NCBI RefSeq assembly: GCF_040675875.1
Contig: NZ_JBEGII010000001.1
Coordinates: forward strand, 1,054,001-1,118,000
Reading direction: 5' to 3'
Length of the DNA stretch: 64,000 nt
Origin: Microbacterium sp. LWO12-1.2
GTDB lineage: Bacteria; Actinomycetota; Actinomycetes; Actinomycetales; Microbacteriaceae
In this document: one piece after another, positions 8,138 through 16,521 of the stretch
How positions within the stretch are numbered: the first letter of the stretch is position 1
Layout: each line of letters opens with the position of its first letter
Position numbers and translations under genes: made by a program
Notes under the pieces: model-generated
What the model was told of the DNA's origin: nothing
What the model saw: the letters and a program-made list of their open reading frames with translations, nothing else
Databases searched by the model: none

Positions 8138-9136
8138 GTGGACACCGTGACTCTCGCTGTCGAGCTCGACACGGACAGCCTGTCGACTTCGTCGAAGCGT
8201 GCCTACCTCGCCGATCTCGCAGATATCCGCTCCTGGTGCGCGTCACGCCAGATTCCGGGGATACCGGCGCTCACAGCGCTCGACGCCTTCGTGTATCTGG
8301 TCGAGCAGCGAAGACTGGGGCGTGCTCACGCCACGCTGCGCCGTCGTCGAACCCTGTTGCGCAAACTCATCGCGCACGGTTCCGTCGCGATCTCCGCCGG
8401 TGAGTTGGGAATGGTCGAGGACCGGTTCCAGAAGATGGGGGACGACGCGACGACCGTGCTGGTCGTGTCGGATGACGCGATCATCCGGGCGGGGTTGCGG
8501 GCGGTGCTCACCGATTCGCGGGCAGGGTGCTGGACGGAGGAGAGCGAGAGGCTCTCCCGACCGACCGCCGACTTCTGGGACTACGTCCTCATCTGGATCA
8601 ACTATCGACACGGCCTGGACCCCTATGGACCGCTGCGCCACATCAACAGCATGGGATCGACTTTCACCGCGCAGACCCCCATCGTGGCCGTCTACACCGG
8701 TCGGCTCACACCGATGCTGCAGCTGCGCCTCGCCGAGGCGGGCGTGAGGTACGCAGTGCCGCATGCGTGGCTGTCGGATCACCTGCATCTCCTCGCCGAG
8801 ATGCTGGACACCGCATCCGTGCCCATCCAGTTCCATCTCGACACGGCGCTCGCGATGCGCCAGAGATTGGGGCTGTCCCTCAGCGGCACCATCGACGCAT
8901 TGCTGAGTGCCGCAGCCGAAGTGCCTGCGGTGGTGTGGACCGGACATCTCCCGCAGACGCACCTGCCGATCAGTCGGACCGAGGTGACCCGGCTGCGCAG
9001 GATCGCCGGTGAGCTCGCCGGGGTTCCTGGGCCGGACTTCAGCAAGTACGCCACCTCGGCCAAGCGCGCACCGGAGACCCCGGAATGGCCCCGAGTCCGC
9101 GAGGTCGTGCGTCAAGCCCTCAATCTGACTGACTAG
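8138..9136 (+). CDS. Core-binding (integrase SAM-like) domain fused to degenerate receiver domain
   Basis: 332 residues, GTG start. Residues about 12-90 look like the N-terminal core-binding domain of tyrosine recombinases: SSKRAYLADLADIRSWC, then HATLRRRRTLLRKLI. No catalytic recombinase domain follows. Instead residues about 102-220 have a response-regulator pattern (TTVLVVSDDAIIRAGL, then PIVAVYTG, then GVRYAVPHAW). The phosphoacceptor position reads YVLIWI and the conserved Lys position is Pro, so it is a pseudo-receiver. The last 110 residues are helical and basic with no family I recognise. It may be a DNA-binding regulator built from an integrase domain. It precedes the chaperone operon by 451 bases and could control it (inference). 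Confidence 0.6.
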   Translation: MDTVTLAVELDTDSLSTSSKRAYLADLADIRSWCASRQIPGIPALTALDAFVYLVEQRRLGRAHATLRRRRTLLRKLIAHGSVAISAGELGMVEDRFQKMGDDATTVLVVSDDAIIRAGLRAVLTDSRAGCWTEESERLSRPTADFWDYVLIWINYRHGLDPYGPLRHINSMGSTFTAQTPIVAVYTGRLTPMLQLRLAEAGVRYAVPHAWLSDHLHLLAEMLDTASVPIQFHLDTALAMRQRLGLSLSGTIDALLSAAAEVPAVVWTGHLPQTHLPISRTEVTRLRRIAGELAGVPGPDFSKYATSAKRAPETPEWPRVREVVRQALNLTD

Positions 9137-9587
9137 CGATCGGCCACGAACCCCGGCACGCGCTCGCACCTCAGCGCCTGTCACCGGCGCTTCTCCACGT
9201 CTTCGGGATCAACCTCGACGGCGACCGCCGTATCGCCGAGGAGGCGGGTGAGAGTATGCGCCTCGCCGCTCGGCGGCGGGAGGCTCTGCCCAGTGATAGC
9301 AGTCGTCGCTATCGAAGAGGAGTACGCGGGCAGCTACGGGATCCTGCGCGCCCGGGGCGTGCGGTTCGGCGCGCGCCAGGGCAGCGGCGGAGACACCACT
9401 GATGCCGTGGATCTCGACGCCGGGAGCCCACGGCCGGCAATCCCCCCGACGGGCGTCCCGCGGTCCTCATAGCACATCGATGCGCGCGGACCGAGCGTGA
9501 ACGCTGCATCCGCCGCTTCCCTAGCGTGACCCTCACGGGCGCATTTCCTGGAGCGCTCGCACACGATTCTCTGTGAAAGGACTTGCT
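9137..9587. other. 451-base stretch without a convincing gene
   Basis: The gap lies between the recombinase-receiver gene and the chaperone operon. A 74-codon plus-strand frame (9248-9472) exists, but it has no RBS, no homology I recognise and a composition typical of GC-rich noncoding frames. The promoter of the operon must lie here, but no clear -35/-10 pair stands out. No inverted repeat or att-like repeat was seen. Confidence 0.5.
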
Positions 9588-9968
9588 GTGGACGCCGGAA
9601 GCGCCTTCATCCTCATCCTCCTCCTTCTGCTCGTCGGACTCTTCGCGCTCGGTTTCTGGCAGTCCTCCGTCGCCAAGCGCCAGCACGAGACGGTGGTGAC
9701 CCTGAGCCCTGCTCGAACACGTCAGGTCATCGAATCCACCTTCAGCAAGATCTTCTGGGCCGATGTGCAGGGTCCCGGTGACATCAACAAGAGACGCCGC
9801 ACGCCCAACGACTCCGGGGCCACGATCTCGATCGACATCGGTGAGACCGCCGACGGAAAGACGCACGTCCAGGCATGGATGTCGGCGTGGAAGACGCGCT
9901 ATGGCCTGGTCGCCAGCGGAGGCTCGGGCCTGGCCAAGAAGGTCATCAAGAAGCTCGAGCAGGCCTGA
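9588..9968 (+). CDS. Small membrane-anchored protein, first gene of the chaperone-FtsK operon
   Basis: 126 residues from the GTG at 9588, chosen because AAAGGA lies six bases upstream. An earlier in-frame GTG at 9573 lies upstream of that RBS. Residues about 5-25 form one transmembrane helix (AFILILLLLLVGLFALGFW) and the rest is soluble. That part contains a segment starting TRQVIESTFSKIFW and ending in LAKKVIKKLEQ, reminiscent of small SRPBCC-like or DUF-type domains, but I do not recognise a family. The next gene (Hsp70) begins three bases after the stop. By inference it anchors or senses for the operon's machinery at the membrane. Confidence 0.6.
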   Translation: MDAGSAFILILLLLLVGLFALGFWQSSVAKRQHETVVTLSPARTRQVIESTFSKIFWADVQGPGDINKRRRTPNDSGATISIDIGETADGKTHVQAWMSAWKTRYGLVASGGSGLAKKVIKKLEQA

Positions 9969-9971
9969 GCC

Positions 9972-11504
9972 ATGTCTCGCGCGATAGGGATCGACCTGGG
10001 GACGACCTACTCGGCTGTCGCCATCCTCCGGGACACGGGGGAGCCGGAGGTTCTCGCGAACCGCGACGGCGAGAACATCACGCCGTCGGTCGTCCTGTTC
10101 CAGAGCTTCGAAGGGAGCGACGAGCCCCTCGTCGGCACCATGGCGAAGCACTCCGCCGCCAGCGCCCCTGAAGACGTGGTGCAGTTCGTCAAGCGCAATC
10201 TGGGCGACGCCGCGTGGCGCTTCACCTCCACCACCGGCGCCAGCTACGGAGCCGAGGAGATCTCCGCGGTCATCCTGCGTCGACTCAAGGAGGATGCCGA
10301 GCTGGCGCTGGGGACAGCAGTGACCGATGCCGTCATCACGGTTCCGGCCTACTTCGACGATGCGCGCCGCACCGCGACGAGGCATGCCGGGAAGATCGCG
10401 GGGTTGAACGTGCTGCGGGTGCTCAACGAACCCACTGCGGCCGCGCTGTCCTTCGGGCTGGACACCTCGGCGGAGGGCGTCGTGCTCGTCTTCGATCTCG
10501 GCGGGGGCACGTTCGATGTGACGGTCATGCGCATCGCCGCAGGGGAGTTCGACGTGCTCGCCACTGATGGCGACCGCAACCTCGGCGGCTTCGATTTCGA
10601 CAACAGACTGATCGAGTACATCGCGGGACAGGTCGAAGAGCAGGGCGGCCCCGATCTCCTGGACGACAACGCTCACGTCGTGGCGCTGCGCGAGAAGGCC
10701 GAGATGGCCAAGCGCAGTCTCACCACAGTCACGACGACGACCGTGCATGTCTCAGCGGACGGACGACCGTATCGCATCGTGATCGAACGGGGCGAGTTCG
10801 AGCGGATCACGGCAGACCTCCTCAGCCGCACGCGGGATCTCACGGAGCAGGTCCTCGCGGAAGCCGGCGTCTCCTGGCATCAGGTCGATCACGTGCTGCT
10901 CGTCGGCGGATCGACACGTATGCCCATGGTCCGGGCGCTCGTCGAGCGTCTGGCAGGGCGGCCGGCTGACCGTTCCGTGCACCCGGATGAGGCCGTCGCG
11001 CTCGGCGCAGCCATTCAGGCCGCCATGGAGGACTCCGCCACCATGGGGGCGGACATCGACCTGTTCGACGGCAGCGCACCTTCGATCGCCGATGTGACAT
11101 CGCAGTCGCTCGGCGTGCTCCAGGTCGACTCCGATACCGGTCGAGACGTCAACACCATTGTGATTCCGAGGAACAGCAAGATCCCCGCCAAGCTCAGCGC
11201 CGACGGCTACACGGTGGTCGACAACCAGACAGCGATCCACGTGCAGGTCACCGAAGGTGACGACACGAATCCCGAGTACGTGGTCGAGATCGGCTCGAAG
11301 GACATCCCGATTCCCCCGTATCCGAAGGGAGCCGCCGTCCGTGTCACGTACGCGTACGACATCGATCAGACGGTGTTCGTCGAGATCACCGATCTGACAG
11401 CGAACCGCTCGCTGGGCACGTTCACTCTCGATCGTCTCGCCAACCTGACAGACGACGAAGTGCAGACGGCTGCGCGCAAAGTGCGATCGCTCTCTGTCCA
11501 ATAA
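9972..11504 (+). CDS. Hsp70 (DnaK-like) chaperone lacking the helical lid
   Basis: 510 residues against about 610-640 for housekeeping DnaK. The actin-like nucleotide-binding domain is complete: GIDLGTTYS at 6-14, VPAYFDDARRTAT, NEPTAAALSFG, VFDLGGGTFDV, and LLVGGSTRMPMV. It is followed by a degenerate linker and a beta-rich substrate-binding part (QSLGVLQVDSDTGRDVNTIV, RNSKIPAK). The protein ends about where the alpha-helical lid of DnaK would begin. It sits in an operon with a J-like protein and a GrpE-like protein, giving a full but atypical KJE set. By inference it is a dedicated chaperone for the operon's ATPase or effector, not the general stress Hsp70. Confidence 0.92.
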   Translation: MSRAIGIDLGTTYSAVAILRDTGEPEVLANRDGENITPSVVLFQSFEGSDEPLVGTMAKHSAASAPEDVVQFVKRNLGDAAWRFTSTTGASYGAEEISAVILRRLKEDAELALGTAVTDAVITVPAYFDDARRTATRHAGKIAGLNVLRVLNEPTAAALSFGLDTSAEGVVLVFDLGGGTFDVTVMRIAAGEFDVLATDGDRNLGGFDFDNRLIEYIAGQVEEQGGPDLLDDNAHVVALREKAEMAKRSLTTVTTTTVHVSADGRPYRIVIERGEFERITADLLSRTRDLTEQVLAEAGVSWHQVDHVLLVGGSTRMPMVRALVERLAGRPADRSVHPDEAVALGAAIQAAMEDSATMGADIDLFDGSAPSIADVTSQSLGVLQVDSDTGRDVNTIVIPRNSKIPAKLSADGYTVVDNQTAIHVQVTEGDDTNPEYVVEIGSKDIPIPPYPKGAAVRVTYAYDIDQTVFVEITDLTANRSLGTFTLDRLANLTDDEVQTAARKVRSLSVQ

Positions 11505-11534
11505 CCACGTCCTCCCAGATCCGGAGTGCAGGAA

Positions 11535-12662
11535 ATGACTTTCACGAATTACTACAACATTCTCGAGATCGAGCCACGCGCGACCTCGGACGAGATCAAC
11601 AGTGCGATCAGTGAGAAGCGCCGCTTCTGGCAGCCCAAGACGAGCAATCCGAAACTGGAGACACGTCAGCTCGCCGAGAAGATGATGAAGGACATCTCGG
11701 ATTCCGAGGCGATCCTGAACAACCCAGCGCGACGGGCCGATTACGACAGGCAGCTCGCCGCGCAGGTCGACGTTCCTGTTCAGGTGCCGGTCGCGGGGGC
11801 GGCACAAGGGCGCGACTGGATGAAGATCACGATGGAGTACCTCGCACAGGGGAACGCTGCGCAGGCGAACTATGCCGCGCGCGAGGCGACGGCGCAACAG
11901 TCCGAGAACGCCGAGGCTTGGTACTTCCGCGGAGTGTCATCGGCCCTGCTCGACCAGGCGCAGGACGCCGCGTTCGAGTTGCACGAGGCGATCAGGCTGA
12001 ACCCGAACGAAGCGACGTACCACGCGGAGCTCGGCGACCTGCTCCTCAAAAGCGAAGCATGGAATGACGCCCTCGGCGAGTATCAGCGGGCCAGCAGCCT
12101 CGCGCCCGACAACCCCTACTACAAGGCCGGTGCCGGACTGTCCTACCTCGCACTCGAGCAGCTCGACAGCGGTGCCGCGCTTCTCAAGGCGGCCCACGAA
12201 CAGGTCCCGGACGACCAGCTCGTGCGCTACTACCACGGGATCGCGCTGTTGGAGCTTGCGACGGACGGGTGGTCGACATTCCCCGATGCCTCGCAGAACA
12301 TCCTGTCTGAGGCGCAGCTGCGCATGTCGAGAGAGAAGCTCGCAGAGATCGATCGCCTCGGGGTCGACGATCGGAGCTTCCACAACGACGTCGACGAGGT
12401 GCGGGTGCTGGTCGAGCAGGCCGAGACCGTGAAGTTCCAGTCGTTCGGCGGTTTCCCCGGTCTCGTAGCCGGGGAGGTCGTCACGTTCATCGCCATGATC
12501 ATCGCCTTCGCCTCGGGCGGAGCAGGCGCTCTTCTGGGCGTCATCTTCCTCGGCCTCATGGTGCTGTGGGTGGTCCTGTTCGTCCGTATGCACCGGATGA
12601 CCGGCTGGCAGTGGAATCGCAAGCAGGCGCCTGCCTTCGTCCGTACGACCGGCCTTCAGTAG
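11535..12662 (+). CDS. J-like domain, TPR and C-terminal membrane-hairpin protein
   Basis: 375 residues from the ATG at 11535; GGAG eight bases upstream favours it over GTG 11526. Residues 1-75 are J-like (FTNYYNILEIEPRATSDE, ending PARRADYDR), but the HPD position reads NPK (38-40). Residues about 95-235 are tetratricopeptide-like repeats (for example AEAWYFRGVSSALLDQAQDA and ATYHAELGDLLLKSEAWNDA). Two adjacent hydrophobic helices lie near 315-360, followed by a short basic tail. This suggests a membrane-tethered co-chaperone with its J and TPR parts in the cytoplasm, recruiting clients or the Hsp70 encoded just upstream. Its J-like part is paralogous to that of the protein at 129-1163. Loss of HPD argues for a structural rather than ATPase-stimulating role. 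Confidence 0.8.
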   Translation: MTFTNYYNILEIEPRATSDEINSAISEKRRFWQPKTSNPKLETRQLAEKMMKDISDSEAILNNPARRADYDRQLAAQVDVPVQVPVAGAAQGRDWMKITMEYLAQGNAAQANYAAREATAQQSENAEAWYFRGVSSALLDQAQDAAFELHEAIRLNPNEATYHAELGDLLLKSEAWNDALGEYQRASSLAPDNPYYKAGAGLSYLALEQLDSGAALLKAAHEQVPDDQLVRYYHGIALLELATDGWSTFPDASQNILSEAQLRMSREKLAEIDRLGVDDRSFHNDVDEVRVLVEQAETVKFQSFGGFPGLVAGEVVTFIAMIIAFASGGAGALLGVIFLGLMVLWVVLFVRMHRMTGWQWNRKQAPAFVRTTGLQ

Positions 12663-12675
12663 AGAGGTCTCAGCA

Positions 12676-13161
12676 ATGACCACCGAGGATCCCATTGTCG
12701 CCGTGAACAGCGATGCTCTCTCCGCGCTCCAGGCGGAGGTCTCTCAGTTGGCCGACCTCTTCAAGCGGCGGCTGCTCGATGATCGCAGCAAGAACGCGCT
12801 GATCGAGACCGTGCAGGAGCAGGTGCGCGTGTCCAACGATCTGCTCAGGCATCGCGACCTCGAGAGTCTTCTCAGCGAATCCCTGCTCGCGATCGATCGG
12901 TTGCAGGGCGAACCCTCGACTCCTGAACTCGTCGCGTCGGTGGTCGACGAGCTCTTGGAGGTCTTCCGGCGTCGCCGTCTCGTCGAAATCGATGACGAGG
13001 GATTCTTCGACCCCCGGCTCCACGAGGTCGTCGACACGGTGACGGCCGCAGGCGACCTGGAGCCGCACGCGATCGCCGCCGTGCGGCGGAAGGGCTACCT
13101 GCTCGGCGATCGTCTTCTCCGCCCCTCCCGGGTGGTCATCGCCGTGAGCCGTGATGAGTGA
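12676..13161 (+). CDS. GrpE-like nucleotide-exchange factor
   Basis: 161 residues, ATG preceded by AGAGG. The N-terminal half is a long helix (coiled-coil-like). The C-terminal part has the GrpE beta-wing pattern: LVEIDDEGFFDPRLHEVV, then AVRRKGYLLGDRLLRPSRVVIAV. This corresponds to the conserved FDP-x-HEAV and GY-x(4)-LRP-x-V of GrpE. GrpE dimers exchange ADP on Hsp70. Its place directly after the Hsp70 and J-like genes supports the call. The spacing to the next gene is negative (8-base overlap with the ATPase start), so expression is coupled. It is divergent enough that it could be annotated as hypothetical. Confidence 0.72.
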   Translation: MTTEDPIVAVNSDALSALQAEVSQLADLFKRRLLDDRSKNALIETVQEQVRVSNDLLRHRDLESLLSESLLAIDRLQGEPSTPELVASVVDELLEVFRRRRLVEIDDEGFFDPRLHEVVDTVTAAGDLEPHAIAAVRRKGYLLGDRLLRPSRVVIAVSRDE

Positions 13162-15907
13162 CCCTCTGAAGGCTGCGGCGGAGCGGCTGCGCCGCGCCCA
13201 CGGTCGTGTGCTGGGCGCATTGGAGGCGGCGAAGACGGATGCCACTTCCAGGAGGGACAGCGGCCGCCTGGCCGCGCAGGCCGCTCTGGACCGGCAACGC
13301 GCGATCGTACGGAACCAGGCAGCACAGGCTGTGACAGAGCACAGCCTGCGGGCCAGGGATGCCGCCGCGATGCTGACTGCAGGAGCCTCCGGGCCGCTGG
13401 CCGTGGCCGAGAATGTGATGCTCGGTCGGCTGTCCACGCCGGGGCGTCCGCTGGGGGTGAACGAGGACGTCGAAGCGCCGTTCGTCGTGCCCCTCCTCGG
13501 GCACGGGAACATCGTGATCGAGGCGGACACGATGCTGGCGAAACCGCTGGTGGAGCGGATCGTGTGGCAGGCGCTCAGCGGCACGGCCCCTGGTCAGCTC
13601 GACGTGATCGGGTACGACCCGAAGCTGACCTCCGCGCTATCGCCCTTCAGCAGGCTTCGCTCGGCATCGGATGACGCCCTCCAGGTACTGAACCGCGCGG
13701 CGGAGCTCGACCGGGTCGTACAGCGGCTCGTGTCTGACGTCCAGCGCGTCAACGACACGCTGCGTGGTTCCGGCCAGACGCTCATCGACTTCCGACGTGC
13801 GGCCGGGCATCCGGTCGAGCGGTTCCGGCTCGTCGTGCTGCTCGATTACCCCGCCGAGATCGATGAGCCTCTGCACCGCCAGGTGCTCTCTCTTGCGAAG
13901 GCGGGTCCGGATGTCGGGCTGGCATTCGTCTTCGTGGTGCCGCCGGGCGGGGCGGGGGCACCTTCCTGGTGGAAGTCGGAGGACGTGCGCAGCCTCGGGG
14001 CGGTCATCCGAGCGGAGCAGGAGACACTGTGCTGGGCCGCGCATCCGACGTTCGAGATCACACTCGGCGGGCACGACGCCGCGAGCGTCGCCCGAGCGGT
14101 CGACGAGCTCGCGGAGCGGGCCAGCGCTGCCTCGGCTCCCCGGATCCCGTTCGAGCGGGTGCAGCCCCTCTCGACCGGGTGGGAGGCCTCCAGCGCCGAC
14201 CGCCTGCAGTTCGCCGTCGGCCTGTCGGGGTCTGCTGTCGCCGAGGTCACCCTCGGCGACGAACGCGATCAGCGCCACAACATTCTCATCACGGGGGCGA
14301 TCGGCCAGGGCAAGTCGAACCTGCTCAAGGTCATCGTGCACAGTCTGGCGCAGCGATATCCGCCGGAGGAGCTGGAGCTTCATCTGCTCGATTTCAAAGA
14401 GGGGGTCACGCTCTACCCGCTGGCGCCGCGGCCGGAGTCCCCGGACTTCCTGCCGCACGCGCGAGTTCTCGGTCTGGAGAGCGATCGCGACTTCGGCCTC
14501 GCGGTACTTCGGCACATCGAGGCCGAATTCTCCCGCCGCGCGCAACTCTTCCGACCGCACGGTGACAGCATCAGCCGCTACCGCAGCGCCGTCCCCGCTG
14601 CGATCATGCCGCGCATCGTCGTCGTGATCGACGAGTTCCACATGTTGTTCGATCCCAACGACCAGCTCGCAGAGGCCGCCGCGCAGCTTCTCGAGGCGAT
14701 CGCGCGACGAGGCCGCTCTTATGGCGTGCACCTGATTCTCGCTTCCCAGACGATCTCAGGAATCTCTGCACTCCTCAGCCGTGAGGGCGGCATCTTTGCG
14801 CAATTCCCCATTCGCCTCGCTCTGAAGAATGCGGCGCAGGAATCCTTCGCGACCCTCGGCCCCGGCAATGATGCGGCCGCGCGGCTGCGGGTGCGGGGGG
14901 AAGCCGTGCTGAATCTCGACTACGGACACATCGACTCCAACCGTCAGGTACTCATCGCCGCCGTCGATGACGACGAACTGGCACGACTTCGCCGTCGATG
15001 GTGGGAGTCGGCGCGGTCGCGCGTGGACGCGCCGCTCGTTTTCGACGGAAACCGGCGCATCAGAGGTCAGGAGTCCATCGAGTGGCTTCGAAACATCCGC
15101 GCGTCTGCCGCGTCCGAGTCATCGACCCCCGTCGCGCTGCTCGGCTATCCCATCGACGTGTCGGGTCGGCCGCTGGCGATCCCGCTCGCGGCTGAGCCTG
15201 GCAGGAACCTCGCCATCGTCGGCGCGGGGGAGAACCCGCAGTCGTCGGCTGCTGCGGACCCGGAGAACAATGCGATCGGCGTGCTCCAGCTGGCCGCGGT
15301 CTCACTCGCCCTGCAACATCCCGCCGGAGACGCCGAGTTCGTGAGTTTCGAGATGATCGATGAAACGGCATTGCAACGGAACAACCACCAGAACTGGCTC
15401 GACCTCATGGCGGCCCTCGGCTACACGGTCGAACGCGTAGGTCGCGACGTGATCGCCGACTACCTGCAGGAGAGCGCATCAGACCTCGAAGGTCGCGATC
15501 CAGACGCACCCCCGAGGTACCTGCTGGGCTTCGGCCTCGATCGGGCCACGATGCTCGATGCTCCGGACGTCTTCGCCCACCGTCCCGCAGAGGACCTCCA
15601 GCAGGTGCTTCGCGCGGGGCCGGTGAAGCACGTGCATCTGCTCGGATGGTGGGCCAATGCGGCGACGTTCCGTTCGCACATCGGATTCGGCGGCGAAGGA
15701 TTCATCGACGCGATGCTCGTGCTCAGGCTCGACCAGAGCAGTACTCAGGATCTGCTGTCGTCTCCCTTCGTCTCCTGGTCGGTACGGAACAACCGCGGTC
15801 TGCTGTCCGATCGCACGCAACTTGCGGAACCCACGACGATCATCCCCTTCTCGCCGCTGACCGCCCGCGTCGCGTCGGTGCTGTCGCAGACCGATTGGGA
15901 GGTCTGA
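13154..15907 (+). CDS. FtsK/SpoIIIE-EccC-like ATPase with one canonical and two degenerate ATPase domains
   Basis: 917 residues from ATG 13154; GTG 13151 is an alternative. The N-terminal 90 residues are helical. Residues about 110-330 have an ATPase-like fold without a P-loop (GHGNIVIEAD, then RLVVLLDYPAEID). Residues about 345-640 form an FtsK domain with Walker A GAIGQGKS at 381-388, HLLDFKEG, Walker B IVVVIDEFH with D493-E494, and GVHLILASQ. Residues about 660-917 form a third domain whose P-loop position reads GAGENPQSS. Three tandem domains are the pattern of EccC/EssC, the type VII secretion motor, but here the middle domain is the active one. I see no transmembrane helix, so membrane attachment would come from partner proteins. 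A small helical protein and an ART protein follow, as ESX substrates would. Confidence 0.85.
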   Translation: MSDPLKAAAERLRRAHGRVLGALEAAKTDATSRRDSGRLAAQAALDRQRAIVRNQAAQAVTEHSLRARDAAAMLTAGASGPLAVAENVMLGRLSTPGRPLGVNEDVEAPFVVPLLGHGNIVIEADTMLAKPLVERIVWQALSGTAPGQLDVIGYDPKLTSALSPFSRLRSASDDALQVLNRAAELDRVVQRLVSDVQRVNDTLRGSGQTLIDFRRAAGHPVERFRLVVLLDYPAEIDEPLHRQVLSLAKAGPDVGLAFVFVVPPGGAGAPSWWKSEDVRSLGAVIRAEQETLCWAAHPTFEITLGGHDAASVARAVDELAERASAASAPRIPFERVQPLSTGWEASSADRLQFAVGLSGSAVAEVTLGDERDQRHNILITGAIGQGKSNLLKVIVHSLAQRYPPEELELHLLDFKEGVTLYPLAPRPESPDFLPHARVLGLESDRDFGLAVLRHIEAEFSRRAQLFRPHGDSISRYRSAVPAAIMPRIVVVIDEFHMLFDPNDQLAEAAAQLLEAIARRGRSYGVHLILASQTISGISALLSREGGIFAQFPIRLALKNAAQESFATLGPGNDAAARLRVRGEAVLNLDYGHIDSNRQVLIAAVDDDELARLRRRWWESARSRVDAPLVFDGNRRIRGQESIEWLRNIRASAASESSTPVALLGYPIDVSGRPLAIPLAAEPGRNLAIVGAGENPQSSAAADPENNAIGVLQLAAVSLALQHPAGDAEFVSFEMIDETALQRNNHQNWLDLMAALGYTVERVGRDVIADYLQESASDLEGRDPDAPPRYLLGFGLDRATMLDAPDVFAHRPAEDLQQVLRAGPVKHVHLLGWWANAATFRSHIGFGGEGFIDAMLVLRLDQSSTQDLLSSPFVSWSVRNNRGLLSDRTQLAEPTTIIPFSPLTARVASVLSQTDWEV

Positions 15908-15909
15908 GA

Positions 15910-16506
15910 GTGCTCAGCCCCGCCGAGTCTTATGCGCAGTACGAGGATTCCTTGGCAGCGCTGCTGGCGGTGCCCACCAGGGTTGCTCACGGACTCTCAT
16001 CCGCCCAGCACCAGCACGAAGCCCAGCGCGCGGCCGCAGACGACGCGTTCCAACGGCAACTGACGCGTCTCGCGAACCTCCGCAACAGCGTGCAGGGGCG
16101 CTACGAGGCGGTCGTCGCGACGCTCACAGCGCACGAGGTCCTTCTCCCTCCCCACGTCCGCCCGGATGCGCGTGTCCCTGGTGATGAGGATGCTCTGAAA
16201 CAGGCGATGGAGGCACACGCGGAAGCGGTATCGGCCGTCGATGTTCAGATTCGCGTCGCCCTGGCCGCGTCCCAGCGCGAGAGCGAGGACGCTGTCCGCC
16301 GTGCCGCGGACGCGCGAAAGACCGCGGACGCACTCCGCGTCCGACAGGACAGGATCCGCGCCGAGCGGGAGAGGGCTGTGGAAGAAGCGCGGCTCGCTGG
16401 CCGTGCCGGAGTACGCCGTCGACGCCTCTGGAGCGTGGGGGTCACCACGGCCGCCGTCGCACTCATCATCATCGTGGTCATCGTCGTCATCACCCTCAAC
16501 GAATAA
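15910..16506 (+). CDS. Tail-anchored coiled-coil protein
   Basis: 198 residues, GTG start two bases after the ATPase stop. Nearly all of the soluble part (1-165) is predicted helical, with heptad-like Ala/Arg/Glu repeats, especially 120-165 (ADARKTADALRVRQDR and following). One transmembrane helix closes the protein (VALIIIVVIVVITLNE), so it should be inserted by its tail with the coiled coil in the cytoplasm. No family recognised. Within the operon it could link the soluble ATPase or the small helical protein to the membrane (inference). Confidence 0.7.
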   Translation: MLSPAESYAQYEDSLAALLAVPTRVAHGLSSAQHQHEAQRAAADDAFQRQLTRLANLRNSVQGRYEAVVATLTAHEVLLPPHVRPDARVPGDEDALKQAMEAHAEAVSAVDVQIRVALAASQRESEDAVRRAADARKTADALRVRQDRIRAERERAVEEARLAGRAGVRRRRLWSVGVTTAAVALIIIVVIVVITLNE

Positions 16507-16521
16507 CCAAGGGAGAACCCC

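Noticed and set aside
8138..9136. Active tyrosine integrase marking an integrated element
   Set aside because: Only the core-binding domain is recognisable; no R-H-R-Y catalytic residues are visible, and no att repeats were found.
9248..9472. 74-codon frame upstream of the chaperone operon
   Set aside because: No RBS, no family, and overlapping frames of similar quality; treated as noncoding.
13154..15907. Conjugation or chromosome-translocating FtsK
   Set aside because: No relaxase, membrane-channel or gamma domain is seen, and three tandem ATPase-like domains with following small helical and ART genes fit EccC-like motors better.
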